A stretch of DNA of 64,000 bases from Acidimicrobiaceae bacterium. Its GTDB lineage: Bacteria > Actinomycetota > Acidimicrobiia > Acidimicrobiales > RAAP-2. Shown one piece after another: positions 44,584 to 51,934 of this stretch. Below the pieces are notes generated by a model. The model searched no databases. It had not been told where the DNA came from and saw nothing but the letters and a program-made list of their open reading frames with translations. Where the stretch lies: the NCBI GenBank assembly GCA_003155135.1, contig PMFN01000030.1, positions 86,476-150,475 of the forward strand, read 5' to 3'. Each line of letters begins with the position of its first letter. The stretch's first letter is position 1. The translations under genes and the position numbers were made by a program.

Positions 44584-45780
44584 ATGGAATATAACTGGAT
44601 CATGTCTCCGGATGGCTCAGAGAACGTCGACACGCCCGGAGCGCCCGATTCGGCAATGGTCACCGCGCCAGCCGCTGACGCGGCGAGAGACGCCGCAACG
44701 GACACGACCCCCACCCCAGATCCAGCGAATGCACCGGGCCCTGTCGCAGGCAGTCAGCCAGGAGTAGCCACCACCGCGGGTTCAGCTGGGACGCCACCAC
44801 CGCTGATCGTTGCACCGACCCCGGCGCCCGCCCCGATGTCGCCCCCACCGGTAATCCCGACCAAACCGAGCGGCGTTCTCACCTTCGCCGCAATCGTGAT
44901 CTTGGTAATCGCGATCGCCTTGACGGCATGGGTGACGTCGTCGACCTCAGCGAGCGCCAGCCACCGGGCCGCCGCTGCGGCTGTGGCGCTCTTCTTGGTC
45001 GCCGCCGTGGGCCTCGTGATTCACGTTGGATTGCTCTGGTACCAATCGTCGCTCTCCCCGGGTCTTGCGAGCCGTGCAGCGGCTGCGACCGACTCCGCCG
45101 CCAATGTCCGGTTCAGGCGCCAAGGTCTGAAGGCAGCTTTCGTCGGTGCCGATGGTCGAGTGTCGACCAGCAAGTCGCAAGTCTTCGTGTGGACAACGTT
45201 TCTGATCGCGGGATTCACCTACCTCTTGATCCTCGCCCGGTCGTATCCCGGAGGGACGTTGTTCACAAGCGCCGTGACCACGAATTGGCGCCCCGAGTAC
45301 CTGGTGCTGATCGGGTTGCCGGTCGCCGCGGCGACCATCGCGGCTGGCGCCGTGAAAGGGAGCAACAACGGAGTCGGGCCAGTTTCTGCCAAGGATGCCG
45401 AACTAGTTGCCGCGAACGCGGTGCAGGCTTCTCCCGTAGCCCAGCCCAGCGGCACAACGCTCTCGGCTGCAGCTGTCAAGACGCTCGGCACGTCGACCCG
45501 GCTCTACTCTCGCGATCAGGTGCCTGAGGATGTGAACGGGCTCTTGACCGGATTGGCTGAGTTGGTGACCAACGACGACGGAACGCTTGCGTGGCCGGAC
45601 CTGCAGTACGTGGCATTCACCGTCATCACGCTCATTAGCTTCTGCGCGCAGCTCATCGCGAATCCGCTAAGCGGTCTGCCGCCGGTTCCCGCAGCACTGC
45701 TGACCCTCATGGGGGTCTCTTCCGCTGGCTATGTCGCGAACAAGGTTGTCGCAGTGCAAGGAACCGTTCCGGGATCGTAG
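44584..45780 (+). CDS. Multi-pass membrane protein of unknown function, partner of the patatin gene
   Basis: This 398-residue protein starts with an 85-residue Pro/Ala/Thr-rich disordered segment. About 5-6 hydrophobic helices follow (for example VLTFAAIVILVIAIALTAWV and ALFLVAAVGLVIHVGLLWY). The middle contains KSQVFVWTTFLIAGFTYLLI, and the segment GTLAWPDLQYVAFTVITLISFCAQ is another helix. I do not recognise a family. It lies 31 bp behind the patatin stop, so the pair likely forms one unit. ATG 44602 is a possible shorter start. Confidence 0.68.
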   Translation: MEYNWIMSPDGSENVDTPGAPDSAMVTAPAADAARDAATDTTPTPDPANAPGPVAGSQPGVATTAGSAGTPPPLIVAPTPAPAPMSPPPVIPTKPSGVLTFAAIVILVIAIALTAWVTSSTSASASHRAAAAAVALFLVAAVGLVIHVGLLWYQSSLSPGLASRAAAATDSAANVRFRRQGLKAAFVGADGRVSTSKSQVFVWTTFLIAGFTYLLILARSYPGGTLFTSAVTTNWRPEYLVLIGLPVAAATIAAGAVKGSNNGVGPVSAKDAELVAANAVQASPVAQPSGTTLSAAAVKTLGTSTRLYSRDQVPEDVNGLLTGLAELVTNDDGTLAWPDLQYVAFTVITLISFCAQLIANPLSGLPPVPAALLTLMGVSSAGYVANKVVAVQGTVPGS

Positions 45781-46022
45781 AGATTCTCGTGGAGCCGCAG
45801 GTCTGACCATCAGAGGCACGCAACCAGTTCCACCACCGAGAACTGCCCAATATCCTGGCTGATCGGAGTTCCCAGCGTCAGAGGATCCGGGCGCTCGATA
45901 CACCGACACGGCGGGCAGCCTGAGGAAGTTGGTCATGCTCCCTGCGGCTGATGCAATTGGTGATCTCCGGATTCCGCCAGTTCGCGCCGATCACCCGGAC
46001 GCTGCGTTCATCGCCAGTTCTG
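45781..46022. other. Intergenic region upstream of the sulfur operon
   Basis: About 240 bases with no gene I can support. It ends at the palindromic operator in front of the Cys-rich small gene. Confidence 0.5.
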
Positions 46023-46038
46023 ATACCCTATGGGGTAT
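46023..46038. promoter_or_regulatory. CstR/CsoR-type operator (site 1), overlapping the small-gene start
   Basis: ATACCC-TATG-GGGTAT is a perfect 6-bp inverted repeat with a 4-bp spacer. TACCCT (46024-46029) fits a TANNNT -10 box, and the ATG at 46037 lies 7 nt after it, which suggests a leaderless transcript that the palindrome could block. It matches five further sites in this island. Confidence 0.65.
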
Positions 46039-46198
46039 GTGTAGAGCTGTTACATGCAAGAAGTGCGGCCGGCCGACCTGGAAGGGGTGCGGGGCCCACG
46101 TCGAACAGGTACTTGGCGATGTGCCGAGAGATGAGCGTTGTCAGTGTCGGACGACTGAGGCATCTGCGACCAAGAGAAAGTCATGGTTCTCTCGATGA
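46037..46198 (+). CDS. Small Cys-rich protein (CxxC motif)
   Basis: This is a 53-residue protein, MCRAVTCKKCGRPTWKGCGA and on. The order C-x4-C-x2-C-x7-C, then a later CQC, matches a small actinobacterial family known to me from memory as MCRAVTC-KCGKTTW-type zinc-ribbon-like proteins. The start is fixed by that conserved N-terminus. The function is unknown; thiol or metal binding is likely. The CoA-disulfide reductase gene overlaps its end, and the operator sits on its start. Confidence 0.72.
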   Translation: MCRAVTCKKCGRPTWKGCGAHVEQVLGDVPRDERCQCRTTEASATKRKSWFSR

Positions 46199-47874
46199 CG
46201 AAGCGTCAGTTCGATCAGAGCAACCGAGTGGTGATCGTGGGTGGGGTGGCCGGAGGGATGTCCGCCGCCACTCGTCTTCGCCGTCTCGACGCGGAGGTCA
46301 CCATCACCGTCCTCGAGCGATCAGGGCATGTGTCGTTTGCCAACTGTGGGCTGCCCTACTTCGTTGGCGGCATCATCGAAGAGGAGGGCGACCTCACGCT
46401 CCAGACCCCCGAACAGCTCTTCGACCGCTTTCGACTCGATGTAAGGGTCAACCAGGAAGTTGTAGCTATCGACAGATCAGCAGGCGCGGTCCGGACCCGG
46501 TCCACCATCAGCGGCCAAGAGGACGTCGTGCCCTACGACAAGCTGGTTCTGAGCATGGGCGCTGCTCCGGTGAGACCGCCGATCCCGGGCTACGAAAGAG
46601 TGCGGACGTTGAGGACGGTCGAGGACGCCACCCGTCTCGCTACCGAGGTCGATGTCGCGCCAGACACGGCCGTCGTGATCGGCGCCGGATTCATCGGCCT
46701 GGAGATGGCGGAGAACCTTGTCGGACAGGGTCTTGGGGTCACGATCGTCGAGGCCACCCCTCAGGTCCTACCTCCGCTCGACCCTGAACTCGCGGTGCTG
46801 GTGCGCGACGAACTGGTGACCCACGGTGTGGCGGTCGAAACGGGAGTGTCCGTGGCCTCTGTGGAGGAGCGATCAGTCACCTTGGCCGACGGACGCGTTC
46901 TTGGCGCCGAGGTTGTTGTCGGCGCGATCGGAGTCAGGCCGGACATCCACCTGGCCGAACTGGCCGGGCTCGACATCGGGCCGAGCGGCGGTATCGCAGT
47001 GAACGACGCAAATCAGACCAACGACCCGGACATCTATGCCGTAGGTGATGCCGTAGAGAAGCCCGATGCGATCTCACACGCCACATCGCTCATTGCGTTG
47101 GCCAATGTCGCCAACCGCCAAGGGCGCCGGGTGGCAGACCACATCGCCGGACGACCTTCGCGAACTGTGCCGTCCCTAGGTACGGCCATCGTCAAGGTCT
47201 TCGATATCGTCGCCGCCACCGTTGGGTGGAACGAACGACGGCTGCAGGCCGCCGGTCGCCCCTTCCGGGCGATCCACTCGCATCCCTTCGACCACGCGAC
47301 CTACTACCCGGGTGCGACCCGAATGGCAGCGAAGCTGATCTTCGACCCGAGCGATGGCACCATCCTCGGGGCTCAAATCGTCGGTCGGAACGGTGTTGAC
47401 AAACGAATCGATGTGATCGCGACGGCAATGGCCGGTGGTATCGCCGCCGATCAACTTGCCGACCTCGAACTGGCCTACGCGCCGCCCTTTTCATCCGCCA
47501 AGGATCCCATCAACCTCCTCGGCTATATGGCGGAGAATGTGCTGAGCGGAGACTGCGACATCGTTGGTCCTCAGGAGTTGGGCCAACTCGTGGAGAAGGG
47601 ATGGCCGGTCATCGATGTGCGAACTGCTGAGGAGCACGCAGCTGGTGCAATCGAAGGCTCGATCAATCTTCCGATCGACTCGCTCCGTGACAATCTCGCA
47701 TCGCTTCGTCATGGGCCGGTCGTGGTCTACTGCCAGGTGGGTCAGCGAGGACACACTGCTACGGCACTGCTGCAAGAGCTTGGAATAGTGGCTCGAAATC
47801 TCGATGGTGGCTACCAGACATGGTTGGCCTGGACCAGAGCGAAGGAGCGGGTCCCAAGCACGTCGATCACTTAG
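46183..47874 (+). CDS. CoA-disulfide reductase/NADH oxidase-like flavoprotein with C-terminal rhodanese domain
   Basis: This protein of 563 residues is a fusion. The N-terminal pyridine nucleotide-disulfide reductase part has FAD loop VVIVGGVAGGMSAATR, active-site Cys55 in FANCGLPYF, and NAD loop VVIGAGFIGLEMAENL. The C-terminal rhodanese domain has Cys517 in VYCQVGQRGHTA, the CXXGXR persulfide loop. The fusion (CoADR-RHD) is linked to reduction of CoA disulfide, CoA persulfide or polysulfide with NAD(P)H. It is the second gene after the operator, and a broken copy lies at 40.5 kb. Confidence 0.92.
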   Translation: MVLSMTKRQFDQSNRVVIVGGVAGGMSAATRLRRLDAEVTITVLERSGHVSFANCGLPYFVGGIIEEEGDLTLQTPEQLFDRFRLDVRVNQEVVAIDRSAGAVRTRSTISGQEDVVPYDKLVLSMGAAPVRPPIPGYERVRTLRTVEDATRLATEVDVAPDTAVVIGAGFIGLEMAENLVGQGLGVTIVEATPQVLPPLDPELAVLVRDELVTHGVAVETGVSVASVEERSVTLADGRVLGAEVVVGAIGVRPDIHLAELAGLDIGPSGGIAVNDANQTNDPDIYAVGDAVEKPDAISHATSLIALANVANRQGRRVADHIAGRPSRTVPSLGTAIVKVFDIVAATVGWNERRLQAAGRPFRAIHSHPFDHATYYPGATRMAAKLIFDPSDGTILGAQIVGRNGVDKRIDVIATAMAGGIAADQLADLELAYAPPFSSAKDPINLLGYMAENVLSGDCDIVGPQELGQLVEKGWPVIDVRTAEEHAAGAIEGSINLPIDSLRDNLASLRHGPVVVYCQVGQRGHTATALLQELGIVARNLDGGYQTWLAWTRAKERVPSTSIT

Positions 47875-48277
47875 GGTTCAGAGCCTCATCCCCTTAGTCG
47901 ACCGCCTCCGCTGGCTCGCCGCTCGTCTGGAGCACCTCGGCGTACGCCATGTCGAGGAACGGATCGGTCTCTCGTACACCTCGAAGTAGAGGCGATCGGC
48001 GCGCCCGAAAGTACATTTCGGACGTTGTCGCTCGCGATTTCCCACTATTGGTGCTGGCAACGCCATTAGTAATGGCATTGTCGCTGTTGACGACCCGGGG
48101 CAGGGCACGGTCTCTATGAAGCCCGGGTCGATTCAAGGAGTCGTCGGCAGGGATGGCCCGGACGCCGGCGAAGTGATCGAGAACTGCCGGGACTTCGTGA
48201 AGCCGGCCTCCTCCGCCCTTAGGGCTCCGGCGCAGGGCATTCGTGTCGCCGGTGCGACAGCGGACGAACAGTTGGCA
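47875..48277. other. Intergenic stretch with a possible decayed gene end
   Basis: No intact gene is seen. On the minus strand, 47894-47970 translates to a plausible C-terminus (TDPFLDMAYAEVLQTSGEPA), preceded in another frame by RLYFEVYE, which suggests an eroded, frameshifted remnant of a helical or TPR-like protein. This rests on a short stretch only. Confidence 0.3.
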
Positions 48278-49015
48278 CTACCCGGGATTGACTGCCACCC
48301 CCCGAGTGAACCAACTCCAGGGCTTTGGCCCAACGCCGTAGCGCTGGTCAACGTCGTCGAGGACGAAGCCGGCGCCCCGAACCAGGGCGACGGGGTCACG
48401 GGTGAGATGACAGCCATCGGCTACACGGTGCTGGAGAGGTTCCAATCGGCGTTGCCATGCCGCCACGCCCGGATCAGGAGCAAGGCCATGTTCGAGGAAG
48501 TGGAACCGGCCTCCAGGACGGAGCACCCGGCGGACCTCCGCCAGGGCGGTGCTGATGTCGGGAATCGTGCACAGGGCGAAGGTGCAGAGGGCATCGTCGC
48601 AGGAGTCACCAGGGAGCGGAATCGACTGGCCGTCGAGCCCGACGAGTTCGACCGGCACCGGTGAGCGGTCAATCCGCCGTTGTGCAATCCGGAAGGCCTT
48701 GGCTGACGGTTCGACAGCAAAGACTCTCTCGACGGTCGGAGGATAGTGGTCCACATTGAGGCCCGAGCCAAATCCGATCTCGAGGACCCGTCCGGACAGC
48801 CCGCTAGACAGCTCGGCGCGCCATTTCTTCAGTCCGGCGGTCCCACACGCTCGGTCGACCAGGACTGGGAGGATGTGGTCGCGGTAGAGGCCCATGTAGC
48901 GAGAGTACCGATCCGAAGTACCCACTGGAGTTCCGGCACGCAAGGGTGGAACGAAGGGAGTCGCACCGTCATCTGCCGACTGGTCGTCGACCTTTCTGGG
49001 TGTTCCGACGGGCAC
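48278..49015 (-). CDS. Class I SAM-dependent methyltransferase
   Basis: This is a Rossmann-fold methyltransferase of about 245 residues. GRVLEIGFGSGLNVDHYP is motif I, FAVEPSAKAFRIAQRR motif II, and LRPGGRFHFLEHGL motif III, as in the methyltransf_11 family. Its N-terminal 40 residues look disordered; an ATG at 48895 (MGLYRDHILP) gives the usual family length. It diverges from the DUF2892 gene, with operator site 2 between them. Thiol methylation would fit the context, but the substrate is unknown. Confidence 0.85.
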   Translation of the reverse strand: MPVGTPRKVDDQSADDGATPFVPPLRAGTPVGTSDRYSRYMGLYRDHILPVLVDRACGTAGLKKWRAELSSGLSGRVLEIGFGSGLNVDHYPPTVERVFAVEPSAKAFRIAQRRIDRSPVPVELVGLDGQSIPLPGDSCDDALCTFALCTIPDISTALAEVRRVLRPGGRFHFLEHGLAPDPGVAAWQRRLEPLQHRVADGCHLTRDPVALVRGAGFVLDDVDQRYGVGPKPWSWFTRGVAVNPG

Positions 49016-49073
49016 TTCGAGGCACCTTCATGCGAAATCGTGTCGACGCGGGAATAGGGAAGCGACCTCACCG

Positions 49074-49103
49074 TTGTAGGTAAGGTACCCCCCAGGGTAT
49101 CTT
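49074..49103 (+). promoter_or_regulatory. Promoter with CstR/CsoR-type operator (site 2)
   Basis: GTACCC-CCCA-GGGTAT (49085-49100) fills the space between TTGTAG (49074-49079, -35) and TATCTT (49098-49103, -10), an 18-bp spacer. The operator departs from the consensus by one base on the left arm. It should control the DUF2892-methyltransferase-PIG-L genes to its right. Confidence 0.6.
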
Positions 49104-49125
49104 GGGATAAGTGAAGGAGACGAAG

Positions 49126-49341
49126 ATGACCTTGGTGAACTCCATGAGCAGTGGTGTAGGTCGAGGGGCCCGCATTGTCGTCGGACTGGTGATGCTTGGC
49201 GTGGGGTTGGCCCTTGGTGGGGGATGGTTGGCATTGTCGATCGTCGGTCTCGTGCCCCTTGCGGCTGGGGCGTTCGGCTTCTGCCTGATCGCGCCGCTCA
49301 TCCTTCAGCCGTTGCGTGCAGCCGGCTCGGCGGGAGCTTGA
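49126..49341 (+). CDS. DUF2892 small membrane protein (YgaP-like)
   Basis: This 71-residue protein has two transmembrane helices joined by a short turn: ARIVVGLVMLGVGLALGGGW and SIVGLVPLAAGAFGFCLIAPL, the pattern of DUF2892, often found with rhodanese and other sulfur genes. The last Cys lies at the end of the second helix. AAGGAG sits 7 nt before the ATG; the GTG 15 bp upstream is less likely. A paralogue is at 56503-56718. Confidence 0.8.
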   Translation: MTLVNSMSSGVGRGARIVVGLVMLGVGLALGGGWLALSIVGLVPLAAGAFGFCLIAPLILQPLRAAGSAGA

Positions 49342-49344
49342 CCG

Positions 49345-49950
49345 GTGGATCGCCACCAGTGGGATGAGCGTTACAGCGGCGATGATTTGGTCTGGACAAG
49401 TACCCCGAACCAGTTTCTGGTCTCCGAGGTAGTCGACCTCCCGCCGGGTCGAGCGGTCGACCTGGCCTGCGGCGAGGGCCGCAATGCAGTGTGGCTTGCC
49501 GAGCAGGGCTGGGAGGTGACAGGGGTGGACTTCTCTGCCGTGGGTCTCGCAAAGGCACAGCGATTCGCTGCACTCTGGAACGTAGAGGCCACCTGGGTTG
49601 AGTCTGCGGTGCAGGAGTGGAGACCTCCGTCGGAGGGTTTCGATCTGGTGGCCGTGCTGTATCTGCAGTTGCCGCAACCTGAGCGTTCGATCGCTCTCGA
49701 GGTGGCCGCGTCCGCAGTGGCCCCGGGGGGCACGTTCCTGGTTGTGGCTCACGACCAGGAGAACTTGATCAGGGGTTTCGGTGGCCCGCCGAACGCCGAA
49801 GTTCTCTACAACGTTGCCGATGTCACCGAGGTGGCTGTTGGAGCCGGTCTGACTGTGGAGCGCGCCGAGCAGGTAGTCCGGGTCGTGGACACAGATACAG
49901 GGACGAAGGACGCAATCGACACCCTGGTGAGAGCCAAACGGCCAATGTGA
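49345..49950 (+). CDS. Class I SAM-dependent methyltransferase (thiopurine/tellurite type)
   Basis: This is a 201-residue methyltransferase. WDERYSGDDLVWTSTPNQFLVSEV is the family's N-terminal motif, GRAVDLACGEGRNAVWLAEQGWEV motif I. It resembles TehB/thiopurine S-methyltransferase-type enzymes that methylate thiols or chalcogens. It starts at GTG 49345, 3 bp after the DUF2892 stop, so the two are coupled. S-methylation of reactive sulfur species is a tempting role (inference). Confidence 0.87.
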   Translation: MDRHQWDERYSGDDLVWTSTPNQFLVSEVVDLPPGRAVDLACGEGRNAVWLAEQGWEVTGVDFSAVGLAKAQRFAALWNVEATWVESAVQEWRPPSEGFDLVAVLYLQLPQPERSIALEVAASAVAPGGTFLVVAHDQENLIRGFGGPPNAEVLYNVADVTEVAVGAGLTVERAEQVVRVVDTDTGTKDAIDTLVRAKRPM

Positions 49951-50039
49951 GGCTCGCGTCAGAGCCTTTAAATCCGAAAAGGAGAGAGGAGGTCCAATGG
50001 ATCTCCTTCAACCAGTCGGCAGTCGAGGGTGGATCCATC

Positions 50040-50753
50040 ATGGGAATGCACGATGTCATCCAGGAGCATTTGCCGTTCACGGCGTCGGTTCTCGCCGTCT
50101 GTGCCCATCCCGACGATGAGAGCTTCGGGCTGGGAGCGGCGCTGAGTACATGGGCAGACCAGGGCACACGCGTTTCCGTCCTGAGCTTCACGCACGGCGA
50201 GGCATCCACGCTGGGTGCCAACCGCGGGAATCTGCATCAGCTCCGAGCGAATGAGCTGGCCACGGCTGCGGGCGAGCTCGGGGTAGAAACGGTGCGCCTT
50301 CTCAAGTACCCAGATGGTCGACTCACCGAAGAGCCGTCCGACAAGCTATCGGCAGACGTCCGCAGTGCCGTGGAGCTCGTCGATGCGAGTCTCCTGCTGG
50401 TATTCGACGAGGGCGGGATCACCGGGCACTCCGATCATGTGCGGGCCACCGAGATCGCCACGGCAGTGGCCGGCGAGATTGGCATACCGGTGCTTGGTTG
50501 GGCCCTTCCCGAGGCGATTGCGGCACAGCTCAACGATGAGTTCGCGGCGACATTCGTGGGAAGGCATCGGGAGGAGATCGACCTGTCGGTCGAAGTAGAC
50601 AGGTCCCGCCAGCACCGGGCGATCCGTTGTCATGCCAGTCAGTCGAGCGAGAATCCCGTGCTCTGGCGCCGACTGGAGCTTCAAGGCGATCGGGAGGTTC
50701 TCCGATGGCTGGATCCGGGACACGCGATGGTCGGTAGCCAACCGTCCGCATGA
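50040..50753 (+). CDS. PIG-L family LmbE-like deacetylase
   Basis: This zinc-dependent N-deacetylase has 237 residues. VLAVCAHPDDESFGLGAALS carries the HPDD metal/catalytic motif, and GHSDHVRATEIA has the second His. Family members in actinobacteria include MshB and Mca of mycothiol metabolism. The ATG at 50040 was chosen; the open frame reaches back to a GTG at 49947 that overlaps the previous stop. It belongs to the methyltransferase unit and may act on a low-molecular-weight thiol conjugate (inference). Confidence 0.85.
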   Translation: MGMHDVIQEHLPFTASVLAVCAHPDDESFGLGAALSTWADQGTRVSVLSFTHGEASTLGANRGNLHQLRANELATAAGELGVETVRLLKYPDGRLTEEPSDKLSADVRSAVELVDASLLLVFDEGGITGHSDHVRATEIATAVAGEIGIPVLGWALPEAIAAQLNDEFAATFVGRHREEIDLSVEVDRSRQHRAIRCHASQSSENPVLWRRLELQGDREVLRWLDPGHAMVGSQPSA

Positions 50754-50841
50754 CCACCATTCTGGTGACCGGGGCCGCTCGGACGAGCAGAGCGAGTTGG
50801 ATCAGTCCTCGGGGGGCGGCGCATCATGGGATGCGATGGAA

Positions 50842-50869
50842 TTGCCGGGAATACCCCCGAGGGTATTAA
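50842..50869 (+). promoter_or_regulatory. Promoter with CstR/CsoR-type operator (site 3)
   Basis: ATACCC-CCGA-GGGTAT (50851-50866) is a perfect palindrome lying between TTGCCG (50842-50847, -35) and TATTAA (50864-50869, -10), a 16-bp spacer. The thioredoxin ATG is 37 nt downstream of the -10 box. This controls thioredoxin and the first CstR gene. Confidence 0.65.
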
Positions 50870-50906
50870 GGTTTTACCGTGTGAGGATCTCGGAGAGGAG
50901 TGGGCG

Positions 50907-51284
50907 ATGGCCACAGTCGAACTGACGGAGCAGAACTTCGAGGGGATCGTGAACGAGAGTGCCACCGTCCTCGTCGACTTCTGGGCATCGTGGTGCGGAC
51001 CTTGCCGGGCCTTCGCCCCGATCTTCGAAGCGGCATCCGAGCAGCACCCGGAGATCGTCTTCGGGAAGGTGGACACGGAGGCTGAGTTCGAGTTGGCCGG
51101 CTCATTCGGGATTCGGTCGATTCCCACGCTGATGGTCTACCGCGACCAGATCATCGTCTTTTCGCAGCCCGGTGCGGTTCCAGCTGAGGCGCTCGAGAGC
51201 TTGATCACTCAGGTCGCGGAGCTAGACATGGACGAAGTGCGACGCTTGGCGGGGCAGCAGAAGTCCGAACTGAGCCAGTCATGA
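50907..51284 (+). CDS. Thioredoxin
   Basis: This is a 125-residue thioredoxin. VLVDFWASWCGPCRAFAP contains the redox pair Cys30 and Cys33, and SIPTLMVYRD the cis-Pro. About 18 extra C-terminal residues (DEVRRLAGQQKSELSQS) extend the fold. GGAGAGGAG precedes the ATG. Being the first gene after operator site 3 and before a CstR regulator, it likely reduces persulfides and disulfides under sulfide stress. Confidence 0.93.
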   Translation: MATVELTEQNFEGIVNESATVLVDFWASWCGPCRAFAPIFEAASEQHPEIVFGKVDTEAEFELAGSFGIRSIPTLMVYRDQIIVFSQPGAVPAEALESLITQVAELDMDEVRRLAGQQKSELSQS

Positions 51285-51341
51285 GCCGGTTGCCAGTAGC
51301 GCGTAGTCGGCACCTTGGACTCCAGGAGAGAGGATGGTCAC

Positions 51342-51611
51342 ATGCAGCTGCCCGATGATGTGGTGGAGGACGTGAGGAAGCGGCTCCGACGTGTCGCCGG
51401 ACAGGTGCAGGGTGTTGAGCGCATGTTGGCCGAGGGCCGGGAGTGCCGGGACGTGGTGACTCAACTGTCTGCAGCCTCGAAGGCGTTGGAGCAAGCTGGC
51501 TTCAAGTTGATCTCCTCTGGTCTTGTCTACTGTCTGGAGAACCCTGAGGAGGCGGCAGCCGACGGGTACGCCATCGACGAGGTCCAGCGGATGTTCATGA
51601 AGTTGGCGTGA
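51342..51611 (+). CDS. cstR: CsoR-superfamily transcriptional regulator, CstR type (copy 1)
   Basis: This all-helical repressor has 89 residues of the DUF156/CsoR family. The LRRVAGQVQGVERMLAEGREC region is the family's first helices with Cys35; Cys64 is in GLVYCLEN. The spacing of 29 matches the two-Cys sensor of CstR. The His that binds Cu(I) in CsoR falls at Gly60, so copper is unlikely and persulfide sensing is the better call (inference from family knowledge). ATG 51342 follows AGGAGAGAGGA. Autoregulation through operator site 3 is expected. Confidence 0.85.
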   Translation: MQLPDDVVEDVRKRLRRVAGQVQGVERMLAEGRECRDVVTQLSAASKALEQAGFKLISSGLVYCLENPEEAAADGYAIDEVQRMFMKLA

Positions 51612-51621
51612 GGTGTAGCAG

Positions 51622-51803
51622 ATGACATCATTCGAAGTCGGGGGACGAGGAAGATGTTGTGCGGCCCTTCAGGATGACGGCGCCGGTGTCCGTGACCGAG
51701 ATCGCGACGTCGCCGCAACGTTCAAAAGAAGCTCGGCGTCGAGCGCGCTCCGCTCGAGATTCTCGGTGCCTGCAATCCTGGATTCGCCTATTACCGGGCC
51801 ATT
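51622..51803 (+). pseudogene. Decayed DUF302 protein gene
   Basis: The reading frame from ATG 51622 gives CAALQDDGAGV and DVAATFK, then a one-base loss (TTCAAAAGAAG) shifts the frame, after which LGVERAPLEILGACNPGFAY appears. The pieces together spell the core of DUF302 proteins, including the signature ILGACNP. An insertion before the T-E-I stretch also disturbs the reading. The C-terminal part is missing. It stood just behind the CstR gene, where DUF302 genes often occur in sulfur loci. Confidence 0.75.
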
Positions 51804-51934
51804 GTCGTCATCCCATCGACGAGTCTGACTCGGCAGTGCAACATGGGGGGCAAACTGCCTCGTGTTCCGTTCGGGGACCGCATGGCCACGCGGTCGCTGC
51901 GCACTCCATCGGCGTCATGCGTTGAGGAGCCCCA

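Noticed and set aside
51342..51611. Copper-sensing CsoR as annotation of the regulator
   Set aside because: The Cu-ligand His is Gly in both copies and no copper transporter or chaperone is nearby.
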